Position numbers and translations under genes: made by a program. A DNA stretch of 32,188 nt, taken from assembly GCA_003427395.1 (NCBI GenBank), contig BFEA01000608.1:15466-47653 (forward strand), in the 5' to 3' direction. The DNA is from Chara braunii. Taxonomy: Eukaryota; Streptophyta; Charophyceae; Charales; Characeae. Every line of letters starts with the position of its first letter. Positions within the stretch are counted from its first letter, which is position 1. Shown one piece after another: positions 1-10,667 of this stretch. The notes under the pieces are model-generated. The model saw nothing but the letters and a program-made list of their open reading frames with translations. It was not told the origin of the DNA and did not search any database.

Positions 1-207
1 CCCGTAAGGTGGAGGTAAGTCGTGCCTCACGTAGGCCCTATCCTGTCGTAGGGGCTCGCGAGAGGTATGGCTAGCGCACTCGGCCGGAGCGGCTTGCGGA
101 AACTCCACATGTATATTTGCGACGAAGGATTCAAACCAACTCCTGCGTGACGCGGCCGGGAGGGTCCCGCGCTGCCCTGGTGCGGTGCCGGACCGATGCG
201 CTCGACA
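1..207 (+). repeat. 3' part of the 5' LTR
   Basis: The sequence ends in GACA at 204-207, followed after two bases by a match to a gypsy primer binding site. LTRs normally end in CA just before that site. No coding frame is seen in it. The start of the LTR is outside the window, so its length and the opposing TG end are unknown. A GGAG/GTAAGT splice-donor-like string lies at 11-20. Confidence 0.55.
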
Positions 208-209
208 GG

Positions 210-226
210 TGGCGCTGTTGCCAGGG
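210..226 (+). other. Candidate tRNA primer binding site (PBS)
   Basis: TGGCGCTGTTGCCAGGG starts two bases after the LTR end. Primer binding sites begin TGG because tRNAs end in CCA. This string closely resembles the TGGCGCCGTTGCCGGGG type recalled from many plant gypsy elements, with two C-to-T or G-to-A type differences. I did not match it to a specific tRNA. Confidence 0.55.
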
Positions 227-424
227 ATAACGGAAGCCTATCGTTGTCCCTGGTGGAACGACATCCGGGTATGAGATTGAATGGGAATAGGCATAAAGGA
301 ATGACGAGAGGGTAGGAAAAATAATGAGTGACTAAGTATAGGTTAGGAAGGCTTAGTGACTGTGTATGTCCGTGCTGTTACGTACCTGAGCTAGGAAAGC
401 TACGAGGGACGACCGTATTTGTGT

Positions 425-433
425 CAGGTAAGT
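425..433 (+). other. Consensus 5' splice donor in the element leader
   Basis: CAG/GTAAGT, with the exon ending at 427, matches the eukaryotic donor consensus exactly. It lies in the untranslated leader between the PBS and the gag ATG at 575, where retroviruses place the donor used for env mRNA. It pairs naturally with the acceptor at 7204. Use in vivo is inferred. Confidence 0.4.
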
Positions 434-574
434 ATATGAGGAAGTTAGAGAGGGCATACATGATAGATCCTTTTGAGATAGGACGCTGAAGAGGTGAGTG
501 TCCTTGTTTTTTCTTCTAACTGGGAGCTTGAAGAGAAAAGTCTGTCAAGATGCCGGAGAGCGTTGGTGTATCGG

Positions 575-2968
575 ATGGCACCAGAAAGGTCCTGACGCTC
601 CCTTGTTGCGGTCATTGACCGGCATGAGAAGACCCCAAGCAATGTCCCTAAGGTCGACACCTTTCACTACAATGGAGAAAGAGTTTCAAACTGGCTGGAT
701 CGGGTGGAACAAACATTAGTGGGGCTAGCGGATGCGGTGAAATTTCAGCGGATCATGAGATATGTGCTTTATGGGCACCATAAGGAGGTGCAGAGAGTGG
801 TCAATGACGCCAACGGTAATTGGGCCAGGTTCAAAGAGGGAATGCAAAGGAAGTACAGGCTGGGCGATGGCCTGCTAACCACGGCGGACCTGGAGGCAAT
901 GAACAAAGATAACTTCACTACGATAGGGGTCTTTGTACAAGAATTTAAGAAGAGGGCAAGGAAGGTCCACGGGATCTCAGAGGAGACGCAGTGTGCTATC
1001 TTTTTGGGACTGCTTACTGCGTCAGAGGCCCAGGAGTTGACAAGTCATGGAGGAGGGAGTGCTAAGCTCACCTGGGCCACCATTGATAAAGGGGTGGAAG
1101 ATGGGAGCTTAAACCAGGTAGAGCAGCACCAGGTACGGCTACAAAGACAGAAGAGAAGGGAGAGGGATGCTACGGCATCCGAGACTCCAGGGGTAAGAAA
1201 GATTATCACCGACATATTAACAAAGTTAGACCCGGTGATAAAAAAAAAGGTGGCAACGATAATTCAGGGAAGGGCCAAAGAGGTCGTGATAGAGGAGGCT
1301 GCCCAGGAAGGGTGGGAAGAAGAGGAGACAGTGCATCCGCACCTCTCGAAGGTGCAGCGTAAGCAACACAATTTGACGCAAGGGGGGCAAGGTTCGGGAA
1401 AGGGCCAGATGCCCCAAGCAGTGGTAGCTGCCTCCCCGAGTGTGTCGGCACCTTCGAGTAGTGCGGGCCCTTCGCAGGCGCCAGCATCACCTTTTGGGCA
1501 GTGACCATGGCCCGTGATCAACATCTATGTGCCTTGGGGAGGGCCGACGCCTTATGGACAGGTGGTACCCTATGCTGGGCCGCAAACGAGTATGCCGCCC
1601 CCTATCTATCCTGCAGCCCAGGCCCAACCTGTGGCCCCGCCTCCATCACCCGCTCCTAGTTCGCAAGACAACGTGGCTGGAGGTGGGAACTAGGGTCAGG
1701 ACAATCAAGGCAATGGAGGAAGGGGTGGCGGAAGGGGGCGAGGCAGGAATGGCGGAGGTCGAGGAGGACAGTGGAATAGCCAAGGCCAGGGGAATCAAGG
1801 CCAGGGGAACCAAGGCCAGGGGAACCAAGGCCAGGGGGATCAAGGAGGTCAGGGGTACGGAAGAGCCCGCTTTGACTGAAGGTCGGCTATCTGCCAACAT
1901 TGCGACCAGCAAGGTCACACTATAAGGTTCTGTAACATAAGGCGAGAGGATGAGAAGAACGGGCTGATTTCCTCCACCATGGATGAAAATATCTATGACC
2001 AGTTTGGAAATTTTATTGACAAGAAGCTTGGCGGAGTGAGGGCGGAGGCCCAACGAAGAACGGCCGCCGGACCGCCACCCCTTGCCACGGTCAGGTTATG
2101 GCAGGAAAAATATGGACCACCAATTGGGGTAGAGGAAGTGGGAAGTAATGAGGAAGTAACTCAGAGGCTACGAGAAGGAGGTAAGAGGGAAGAACCCATA
2201 ATCATCGAGTCGGACGACGAGGAAGAGGGAGAAAAGATGGAACCTCTGCCCGCCTTGCTGGGGAAAATGGAGGACCTGTTGAGCAAGATGGGGAGGTACC
2301 AACAGAAGTTGGTGGACCTCTGTGAGGAAATAAGGGAATGGAGGTCTAACGTCCCCAAGGTATTCCTTTATGACTCTGTCCCGGAGTCAACGCTCGGGCG
2401 ACCCGGAGTAAATGTAGTGGGGTCGGGCCCGCGAACAGGGATGATGATGGGACCTCTTACCCCGCAGGCCCGGTTGGCGCAGTCAGCGCGAACGCGAAGT
2501 CATGTCAAGGCCAGTGCTAGCAAGGAACCTCCCCGAAGAGAGCCTGAGCCGGGAGGAAGGAAAGAGGTAGTGGAAGTGGAGGATGATAACGACGAGGAGG
2601 AAGAAGATAAAAGGCTGCGCCACGAAGAGGATCAGAGGGCGGAGCAAGGGGCTAAAAAAAGAGGGGACAGGGAAGAAGTTGAGCCGGTCTTGCACGATGT
2701 GCTGCCTAAAAAGAAGAAATACGTGGTCCGACTGGAAGAAAGGTTTGACGTAGAGAAGGTGATCGGCAGGTTGTTAGAGGGGCATAATCATCTTATGACC
2801 TTGAAGGAAATCTTGGCGTCGGCCCCAAAGCTCCACGATGGACTGAAGGGGAGGTTGTCGTGGCGCTTGGTGCCCAACGTCCATCTGGGTACGATCCTGC
2901 CCAAGGAGGCGGAGTGGGCAGAATCAGGTATGAAGATGGACTGGAAGTGTGAGCCTGCGGCACAGTGA
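575..2968 (+). pseudogene. gag: Gag polyprotein (capsid and CCHC nucleocapsid), broken
   Basis: All of this is in one frame. An ATG at 575 is followed by a TGA at 593; the frame then runs through a helical capsid-like region to a TGA at 1502, a Pro/Ala/Gln-rich linker, a TAG at 1691, a Gly/Arg-rich stretch with NQGQG repeats, and a TGA at 1877. The zinc knuckle is at 1892-1933 (C-QH-C-DQQG-H-TIRF-C, the CX2CX4HX4C pattern). It continues into an acidic and basic spacer (about residues 75-250 after the knuckle) and stops at 2966. Gag coats the genomic RNA in the cytoplasmic particle; the knuckle binds nucleic acid. The continuous frame across three stops downstream of 593 argues for one ancestral ORF. 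The ATG at 575 is the first in frame after the leader but is a judgement. Confidence 0.75.
1779..1841 (+). repeat. 15-bp tandem repeat coding NQGQG in gag
   Basis: About four copies of CAAGGCCAGGGGAAC run head to tail, giving repeated Asn-Gln-Gly-Gln-Gly just before the zinc knuckle. With the RGG-like residues upstream it forms a low-complexity, probably RNA-binding segment of Gag. Confidence 0.75.
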
Positions 2969-3655
2969 ATTTGGTAGTGAAAAACTCCAAGTGTGCAGCG
3001 ATGGTGGACACGGGGCGGAAATGAAGATCATCCGGGAGGCGGATGCCATCAGGTTCGGGCTGGATATAGACCGATCTGACTGCGGCATTCTACATGGGGC
3101 AAGCTGCAAGGCCGTGTTCTGTGGGACAGCCTCGAATGTGTTCATCGAGGTTGGGAAAGTAAAGGTCACGGCATATGCTTCTTCGTCATGCTGGATGTGG
3201 ATCACGAGATTCTTTTGGGGAGATCCTTTCTGAGCAGGACAGAGATAGTGATATTTAATAAGCACGATGGGACTCTGATCCTTCTCTTGTGTGACCCTGC
3301 CTGCGGAAATTATGAAGTCATCACCTGCAGGAATACAGGGTCAAAAAACATAAGGAACCGGCCCAATCCAGGGTCTTTCACAATCGAGGAGTCGAAGGGC
3401 AAACGCCGGAGGCTCCGGGCGGAGCCAGAAGAGGAAAAGAGGGTTGAAGCATTCTCCCTCAGCTTGTCGGACGTGGGGAAGGCCATGGACTTGGTGGCCG
3501 CACATGAGATGGCAGATCCGGATGCCATCCAGGCATTGAGGGAGTAGGTCCTGGAGTGTCCCGAGGCAGGGAGATTGGAGTTGGTGTATTGTCTTCCGGA
3601 TGGCAGGAGGAACCCGGCGTTGGCGCAGGCGCAATCTGTGAGTCGGCCTTTTTTA
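2950..3655 (+). pseudogene. pro: Retropepsin-like aspartic protease region, frameshifted
   Basis: The frame changes from that of gag around 2950. The active-site triad Asp-Thr-Gly is read at 3007-3015, and one base is missing directly after it, so the next residues (AEM, then IIREADAIRFGL) are in another frame. A further shift near 3175 leads to the C-terminal ILLGRSF motif at 3209, typical of retropepsins. The same frame then passes a TAG at 3545 and continues to about 3655. Retropepsins cut the Gag-Pol precursor as dimers. At least three frame changes within 700 bases make it inactive. Confidence 0.7.
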
Positions 3656-5547
3656 GGGGGCGGCTCAAGCAGGGTTCCCAAAGGCAGTACAAGACGGTAG
3701 ACCAGAAGTGCCGCTTGGTCCCCGTCCTCGTTACTGAGGACGAGGAGGTGTACTATGAACGAGAGCGGGGGTTGATACGACGGATGAAGGAGAGAGCCTC
3801 GGCAGAGCCATGCTGTATCAATAAAGGGAACGAGGAGAAGTTGATCATAGGAGAGCCCGACTTCCTATTGCCTCAGGAACGAGCCTTGATGGTGGAGTTA
3901 ATGAAGAAGAGGCATCGCGCCTATGCATTTAGCGACGAGGAGCGCGACAGGTTGGATGTGAATAAGATACCTATGATCCGCATTCACACCGTGCCACACG
4001 AACCGTGGAACCTAAGAGGGGCGCGATATCCTAATCCTGACGAGGAAAAGAAGGTGGTGGACTACCTCGATGGCAAGATACGTACGCATGTCGCCGACTA
4101 CTCGAGTGGGCCGTACGCGTCACCGTGGTTTTGCTTTATCAAGCCTAACGGGACGCTACGGTGGGTGCAGGATCTACAAAGGCTAAATGCGGTGACTGTG
4201 CGGGATGCATGAGGGTTGCCGAATGCAGATGCACTGTCAGAATCCTATGTTGGAAGGCCTATAATCTCGCTTATAAACCTTTACTCATGATATGACCAGT
4301 TTCTGGTCTATCCGCTAGATAGGCCAGTGACAGCTATGCATACGCCTCGAGGACTAATCCACATGAATGTGGCTCCTCAAGGATGGACCAATGCGGTAGC
4401 GATGGTCTAACGGGCCATGATTCGGGTTATGCAGTTAGTCAGCCCACATATCACTCAACCATATATTGATGATTTGGTAGTGAAAGGACCGGCAGTGAAG
4501 GAGAAAGACGAGGTTTTGCCGGGGGTAAGACGTTTTGTCTGAAAGTATATCCAGGACCTCGAGAAAATCCTGAGCCTGCTCGAGGAGCATAACCTCACGA
4601 CAAGCGGGGCCAAGTCCAGACACTGCATGAGGGAAGCTACTATCTTGGGGTTCGTTTGCAGTGAGAAGGGTCGACGACTGGATGTGAAGAAGACAGACAA
4701 GATCACTGAGTGACCAGTTCCATTCCACTCAATAACTGATGTCAGGAGCTTCCTTGGGACGTGAGGATTTTGGAGGGCCTTCGTCAAGAACTTTGCCGCT
4801 AAGACTGAGCACCTGAGAAAGTTAGTTCGTCACGATCAGAAGTGGGTTTGGGGCAAAGAGCAGGAAGAGTTGGTGGTCAGAATAAAGGAAGAGTTCCGAG
4901 AAGGGGGTTTGGTGTTGGGGGCACCAGATTATGATGTCACGGAAACGAGACCCTTCATTGTTGAAATGGATGCGGGAGCAACTGCCTTAGGTGGAGTTTC
5001 AATCCATACAGACACGAAGGAAAAGGAAAGACCTTTGAGATTTGAGAGTCGGACTCTCTGTACGACCGAGAGGAACTATTCTCAGTTCAATAGTGAGACC
5101 CTTGTCGTCCTCCACTGTCTGTGAATCTTCCGAAACTACATCTTCGGCAGGAGATTTATATTGAGAGTGGACCTAACTGCCCTGGCATACTCTCTAAGGA
5201 ATTATGTTCCATCGGATCCAACAGTTGCCAGGTGGTTGACGTACATCTGGATGTTTAATTTCGAGTTGGAACGAATCCCTGAAAGCAAGAACCGGGCGGA
5301 CGGGCTGCGTCGTATCAACTGGGATAGTCAAGAAGGAGAGGCGGTGGAGAATACGCCCCCAGTTGATGGATTTTTGGATCAAGAGGAAGATGTTCGTCTC
5401 CACATTAACAAGTGGTCGCCGCGAGTGCCCAGTTGTGTGGGCCATCCTATCTGGCAAGCGCCGAGCGGGTATGAACGGAAGGCAGAACTAATCCTTAAGC
5501 CTTTTGAGGAGAAGATCCCTGGGGTGCTAAAGATGTCCAGTGGATGA
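3640..5547 (+). pseudogene. pol (RT-RH): Reverse transcriptase and RNase H, multiple stops
   Basis: One frame is readable from about 3640 to 5545 despite stops at 4210, 4288, 4408, 4540, 4711, 4762 and 5122 (six TGA and one TAA). The fingers motif WFCFIKPNGTLRWVQDLQRLN-like region lies near 4120-4190, the TPRG and GWTNAV motifs near 4345-4400, and the catalytic YIDD at 4462-4473. The connection domain includes FLGT and FWRAFVKNF. RNase H begins near 4950 (FIVEMDAGATALGG, first catalytic Asp) and contains the ERNYS motif. Length and order match Ty3/gypsy pol. No indel is needed within this stretch, so it decayed by point mutation, unlike protease. Confidence 0.85.
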
Positions 5548-7061
5548 TGAAGTTGGCATTGGCTGGATCGCATAGTCTAGTGGAAGATGTGAGGGCAATA
5601 GACGAAGGGTCAGGCCAGGTAGAAAGGCATGAGGAACTGATGGGGGGGATGTATCTCCTCGTCAACACACTACTGCAGAAAAACCTCGATCAAGCAGGCT
5701 CGTTGAATCCGACGGGGAATGAGGACGAGGTGCCCGAGAGCCAGGACGACGAGTTTGAAGAGGGTGAGATCAAAGAGGTCTTTCGTGCAGAGGAGTATGA
5801 AGGGATCTACCTGGAGTTGGGACTCCTTCTGTCATGCGAAGTGCGGCTTAGAGATGCGAGCGATAGGGCTCAGAGAATGATGCAGTGCTACTTGGTGCGA
5901 GATGGCCATCTTTTCGTAAGGAGAGAAGTGAGGAATCCCATGAGAGTCGTCTGCGGTAGGAATCGTCAGATTGACATCATAACAACACTTCATGATGGCA
6001 TTGCAGGAGGGCATCGAGGGGTACAAGCCACATATGCCAAAATAAGTGAGTTGTACTACTGGGATGGAATGATGAACATGATTGGGAAGTTTTGCCGATC
6101 TTGCGTGCCCTGCCAGGAGAGATCCCGTTTGAGGCTAGGAGAGTCGTTACATCCAAGGTTGGAGCGAGAGGTGGGGGTTGTAGTGCATCTCGATCTACTT
6201 TTCATGCCGCTTGGGGATCAGGCCTATAACTACATCTTCGATGCGCACGATAACCTGTCTGGCTTCGTAGACGGACGTGCCATTCATACGAAGACTGGGC
6301 CAGTCTTGGTTAGCTGCATCGAGGAGTACTACCTGCGTTATCCTTTCGTCAGGGAGTTCGTAATGGATAGGGGATCAAAGTTTACCTGCCAGGAGGTGCA
6401 AGAGCTGCTATCAAGGTATGGTGTAGTAGCTAACTACACCACGTCCGCGCACCCCCAGGCAAATGCTCCGGTGGAGAGAGGGCATAGTACCATTACGAAC
6501 CTCCTGGCTAAGTGGACCAAAGGTAGGCCTAATCAATGGCCAAGGTACCTAAGGGCGACATTCTTTGTCGAGAATATTACAGCGAAAAAATCCATCAAGT
6601 ACGCACCGACGACGTTGTGTTATGGAAGGCATGCCACCTTCCCAATCGAGAGTTTTCTTAAGACCTAGAGGCGTTAGGATCTGGAAGTCAACTTGTCTTT
6701 TGAAGAGTTACTCGATATTCGGGCGCGGCAGGTGGGGGCGATAGAGGACAGGATCCAGGAGGCATCCAATCAAGTGGAGAGAAGCCGTATGAATGATAAG
6801 GCTCGCTGGGACCAGTCTGCGCGAGTGAGGAAAGCACCCTTGGCAGTTGGGGACGTCGTACTCTTGTACGATTCATCGTTGGAGAAGCAATGGTCCAGGA
6901 AGCTCGATAAGAGGTGGTTAGGTCCCTACCGAATTGTGCGGTGTGGAGATTTTGGAGCATACCAAATTGAAGAGTTGAATGAGACTGAATGGAAGGACAG
7001 GGTATCTGGGACGCGGCTGAAGAAATTTGTGGCAAGAGAAGAGATTAGAGAAATGATCTGA
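5544..7061 (+). pseudogene. pol (IN): Integrase with HHCC and DX35E, two adjacent stops
   Basis: The HHCC zinc finger has His at 5991 and 6012 and Cys at 6102 and 6111. The catalytic core has Asp at 6192, Asp at 6366 and Glu at 6474, with exactly 35 residues between the last two, so all catalytic residues are present. After two TAG codons at 6666 and 6675, nine bases apart, the same frame continues into the C-terminal domain. That domain has the GDVVLLYDSS and RWLGPYRIV motifs (SH3-like, GPY/F type) and ends at 7059. No chromodomain is visible. Entry from the RNase H frame needs one indel near 5520-5540. Integrase inserts the cDNA into chromosomal DNA. Confidence 0.85.
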
Positions 7062-7182
7062 CTTCCTCTATAATAAAAGCGATAGGATGTGTAGGTCCGA
7101 TAGGTTGCATGCTGCATGAGTATGGTCTGGTCTGAGCTTGCTTTGATTATCACCTGTTTGCTTACCCCAATGTGTGTTTGTT

Positions 7183-7204
7183 GTCTCCTTCGCCTGTTGT
7201 GCAG
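7183..7204 (+). other. 3' splice acceptor before the second gag-like ORF
   Basis: A pyrimidine-rich run (TTGTCTCCTTCGCCTGTTGT) ends in GCAG at 7201-7204, and an ATG follows at 7227. This is a strong acceptor shape at the start of an ORF that a full-length RNA would present some 6.6 kb from the gag start. Joined to the leader donor at 427 it would give a subgenomic mRNA. Splicing is inferred. Confidence 0.4.
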
Positions 7205-7226
7205 GTCTGACTTTACGAAGACAGTC

Positions 7227-9845
7227 ATGCCAAGAGGAGGGAAGGGGACACGGCCGCCACGAAGGCCGTTGGGGGCATCAGGAGGATATGAGCGGCATGG
7301 GCCTCGCCATCGAGAGAGTACTCCGGTGTACGATGATGGGGACATCGAGCTATTCCTGGACAGTTTCTGGGAGCATGCAAGGCGTATGGGCTGGACCGTG
7401 GCCCAGGCGATTGAGAGATTGAGGGGAGCCGGCAGGTTCGAGAAGCCCATTGCCCGGATCCGTAGGGAGGCGACGACGAGGCCGGAGGTTGAGATGAGGA
7501 TGCTGAAGCTACGACCCTCGCCTGTGGGACCTGATGGCAGGCCGATTCGCCTAGAGATCGGAAATGCGGCGGACTTTATCCCCCCTTCGAGTGACTCATA
7601 TTGGGGCAGGGTACACCGAGAGATGACTGGGCGAGGGCGCTACCCCTCTGGACTAGAAAGGCGGAGAGGCCACTGGCTGGGCAGATCAGAGATATGACTC
7701 GGGATTGGGAGAGCTGCAGGGCACACTTGAGGGAGGCCTTTCGACAGCCAGAGTCGCCTCGGCCCCGAGTTGAGAGGCGCCAGAGGAGCAGGAGGCAGAG
7801 GGACCCTGGGCCCAGTGAGGCAAGGCCATCTCGAGGGGGACAGAAGGCCCTAGCCAGGAGAGAAGAGGAGTCGGAGCCTGAGGTTGAGGAGCGAGGGGCG
7901 TATCCTGAGTGTGGGCTGGGACCGGTGGAGTTCCATCATTTTACCGAGGGTGGATTGAGGAGGTCGCCAGTGCGTACACAGGAGGAGGCGCCAGCATCTG
8001 AGGGGCCGCTGAGAGAGTTGGAGGCGCACCTGGACGTCTCTCGATGGGGAACGTCGCCTCAAGGCGAGGAGCGTGGAGGACAGGCAGAGGAGGTGCCACG
8101 AGAGGAGGTACCACAAGAGGAGGCCCGGGACATTCAGGGAGAGAGGAGGCTGGGCAATGAGGGGAGACGTGCAGGGAAGGAAGTGATAGAGGTTGGAGAG
8201 GATACACCCCCTCGGACGCCAGCGGTGGGATTGAGGCTTGGGGATACACCAGGGAGCATTCGTCAGGCAGAAGAGAGATTGCAGAGAGAGGAGGCCCCAT
8301 TGCCTTCATCAGAAAAGACTCCTTTGTCAGAGAGAAGAACAGAAAGGAGGAGAGAGACTGCAACTATAAGGAGAGAAGCCTTGGCCTTGATTGACAGGCA
8401 CCTATCAGCTCATGCCCTGGAGCACCCAGACCTGGAGGAGCCAACACCTACAGAGTTGCGCTAGGAGCCGTGCCAGCCTGAGAAGGAGGTGGAGACAGAG
8501 ATCCCGAAGAGGGTCGACCATCGCACGAGGAAGAGGGCACCAGCTGGCGAAACAGCTGAAGAAAAAAGGGCGAGAAGAAGCAGGAGAATAGAAGAGATAT
8601 GGCAGGAGAGGCAGAGGTTGGAGGCAGCGGGGGCACTTCCGGAGCAGCAGCAGGAAAGACAGAGATTGGAGGCAGCAGGGGCACTCCCGGATTAGCCACC
8701 CAGCGCGCCAGCTAAGGCCTCTGAAATCCCATAGATGTGGAGAGACTTCTGAGAGCAAAGGGGAGAGGGGTTTCCTTCCCCAACAAAAGCTGGATTCGAG
8801 GTGGCAAGGAAAGCAGAAGAGAGGCGTGATCGCAAGATCAGGTTCTTAGCAAACTTAAGACCAGTTTCGATTGGTATCTGATGGTGGAAAGCAATCTGGC
8901 AGGGAAGAAGGTGAAGGAAGAGGGCCATGGGTTACGTTTGGAGCCGATAGAAGTAGAGATCCAGGAGCTCAGGGCTCTGGTAGCTAGTCAGGCTGCCATT
9001 ATCGAGGACTTGAGGCAGCAGCGTCGAGGGAGAGAGGACAAGGCTGAGAGTAGCCGGCAGGGAGAGCAAAGGCAGTCGGGACATGGTTTGCCAGGACAAC
9101 CATCTACAACGGAGCCCCGCCAGGAGCCACCTATGAGGAGAGTTATCATGAAACCAGAGGAGGCGAGAGCCCAGAGGGAGACAGAGAGAGAGGCCTTCGA
9201 GTTCAGAGCCCCTACTGAGCTCGCGACGCTACCTATAGTAGCGGCGGACCCAGTAATACCTTTGGCAGTTCAGGAGGGGTTACCACCATCTAGCAGTGAG
9301 CCCACTCAAGGCTCAGCAGAAGGGTCCATGAACGTGCTCCTTGAGGCAGTGCATCAATGCAGGAGGAGGCGAGTTTGTTTTCGCCTGAACAGAGGATAGA
9401 GGAGTCTCTTGAGAGAGAGATGGGGATTGAGACAGAGGGTGCCATTGAGGGCAGGCCCCAGAGATTGGACACGCCTGAGTCTGGGCCAGAGGGGATTGGG
9501 GTTCGACCAGGGCCGAGTACCCAGGGGTTGGAGACAGGAGGGGAGCCGTTGGATATGCCTTAGAGTCATGAGCTGAGCAGGGAGGCCAGCGAAGCGCCAT
9601 CATCGTCAGGATCTCAATGGGGGAAGAAGAAATCCAGAAAGTGGTTTGATACATCCTGCTTCTTCTGCACGAAGGAGGGTCATCGAACCTTGCAATGTCC
9701 TAAATTCCTAAAGGACAAGGCTGAAGGGAAAGTTACAGAGGAGGATGGCAGGATGTATGATAGACAGGGCATGAGGGTGGAGAGATCGGCTGATGGGGGT
9801 AGGGCTCAGTTGTATAGGCAAAACCAGGAAGAGATGAGTGCGTAG
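7227..9845 (+). pseudogene. Second gag-like ORF with CCHC knuckle in the env position
   Basis: From the ATG at 7227 (MPRGG) the protein starts basic. It then has a helical region with WTVAQAIERLRG near residues 60-70 and a segment containing WARALPLWTRKAERPL and WESCRAHLREAF, which has the look of a gag capsid. A frameshift near 7600 changes frame 3 to frame 2. A long charged region follows, with TAG at 8462 and 8693, a shift near 8840, a predicted coiled coil (IEVEIQELRALVASQAAIIE, about 8955-9015), a shift near 9350 and a TAG at 9561. It ends with a zinc knuckle at 9657-9698 (C-FF-C-TKEG-H-RTLQ-C) and a stop near 9843. The knuckle and coiled coil point to a nucleic-acid-binding assembly protein. 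It has no signal peptide or convincing membrane anchor, so it is not an envelope. It could instead be the gag of a separate, pol-less element abutting the first. Confidence 0.6.
8603..8695 (+). repeat. 48-bp direct repeat in the second gag-like ORF
   Basis: Two adjacent units code for QERQRLEAAGALPEQQ and its near copy, a 16-residue helical, charged repeat. The second unit runs into the TAG at 8693. Confidence 0.7.
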
Positions 9846-10527
9846 GGTTGATTTACCTATATGATTGGTTTGTTGTATATAAGACCTGAGCTTAGGATTA
9901 CATGACATCCTTTAGGCTTAGATGTTCACTTGCATCTGATAGATGGTTTGGATTTGGATTTCTACTGAGCTTGTCATCTTGAGGACTAGGACGTGATAGA
10001 TGGGGCGTGTACATATCTAGGTGGTCTACACCCTGATCTTTGAGAGACAAACCCAACATGTATTCTGAGGGTAGTACTAGTGTGAGTTGGATTTGTTTGA
10101 GACGAGTGAGCTATGACTTGGACACATTTGCGTGCGGGGCATTTTTATCTCTGAGTGTATATTAAATCGGAATTTTTCTTCCTAAAACTATTCTTTGTGT
10201 ATGACGATCACTCTCACACTCACATGTGTGGTTCTTACTTTGATGGATTATGGTTTTGTGTGAGAGATGTCCAGGATGCATCTCATGTTAATGGATGTGA
10301 GTTATGTGAAACTGTCTACTCTTCGGTATACTCGTGCGGCCTGCTTACGGGTAGGGGATAGGGCAGAGTATAAGAAGAGGGAGTGCAGTCTGTTTGTGAA
10401 TGATCGTAACGATCCAAATGGATTTGTGGATCTTTGAGACCCGAATGCTTTATCATGCTGAATGTTGATTGCTTAAGTTGTGACAAGGACCCTTAAAATG
10501 GTCCCTCAGTGATGGTTGTTCCATAAT
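9846..10527. other. Non-coding stretch after the gypsy element
   Basis: No coding region or RNA gene is recognised. The purine bias of the element fades after about 9850, which supports ending the coding part there. It may contain 3' untranslated sequence and LTR of the upstream element, but no match to positions 1-207 was seen. Confidence 0.4.
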
Positions 10528-10667
10528 GAGACCCCCTTAGATTTTGGAAAAAGGGGGATATTTGGCTTTATGATGAGACCCCTCGTGATTTTTGAAAGAG
10601 GGGGTAATTTGTTTTGTGGTGAAATCCCTTTAGATTTTTGGAAAAGGGGGTGGTTTTGGGCTATTGG
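10528..10667 (+). repeat. Three tandem 46-47 bp hairpin repeats
   Basis: Units start at 10528, 10575 and 10621. Each has a C-rich arm, an AGATTTTTGG-type centre and a G-rich arm: CCCCCTT/AAGGGGG, ACCCCTC/GAGGGG and CCCTTT/AAAGGG. Arms stay complementary although they differ between units; for example a T-A pair becomes C-G in the second. The G-rich arm also resembles a polypurine tract, but three in a row would be unusual for one LTR element. Confidence 0.6.

Larger units (their letters stand above)
1..9845 (+). mobile_element. Decayed Ty3/gypsy LTR retrotransposon with an extra 3' ORF
   Basis: The order LTR end, primer binding site, gag, protease, reverse transcriptase, RNase H, integrase is the Ty3/gypsy order; in Ty1/copia elements integrase precedes reverse transcriptase. 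The coding strand is purine-rich throughout. The polyprotein moves through all three frames and carries many in-frame stops, so this copy cannot move by itself. An additional gag-like ORF follows integrase with no recognisable LTR in between. I could not find the 3' LTR; the 207 bases of 5' LTR visible here are not clearly repeated after 9845. The left end lies outside the window. The class is certain; the right boundary is inferred from where the last ORF ends. Confidence 0.85.

Noticed and set aside
1206-2053. Long minus-strand open frames opposite gag
   Set aside because: They mirror the purine-rich, stop-poor composition of the gag strand and show no motif; the plus strand has the CCHC knuckle and capsid-like sequence.
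575-5547. Stop-codon readthrough or a variant genetic code explaining the many TGA codons
   Set aside because: TAG and TAA stops and several indels occur in the same ORFs, and the LINE ends at an ordinary TGA, so decay is the simpler explanation.
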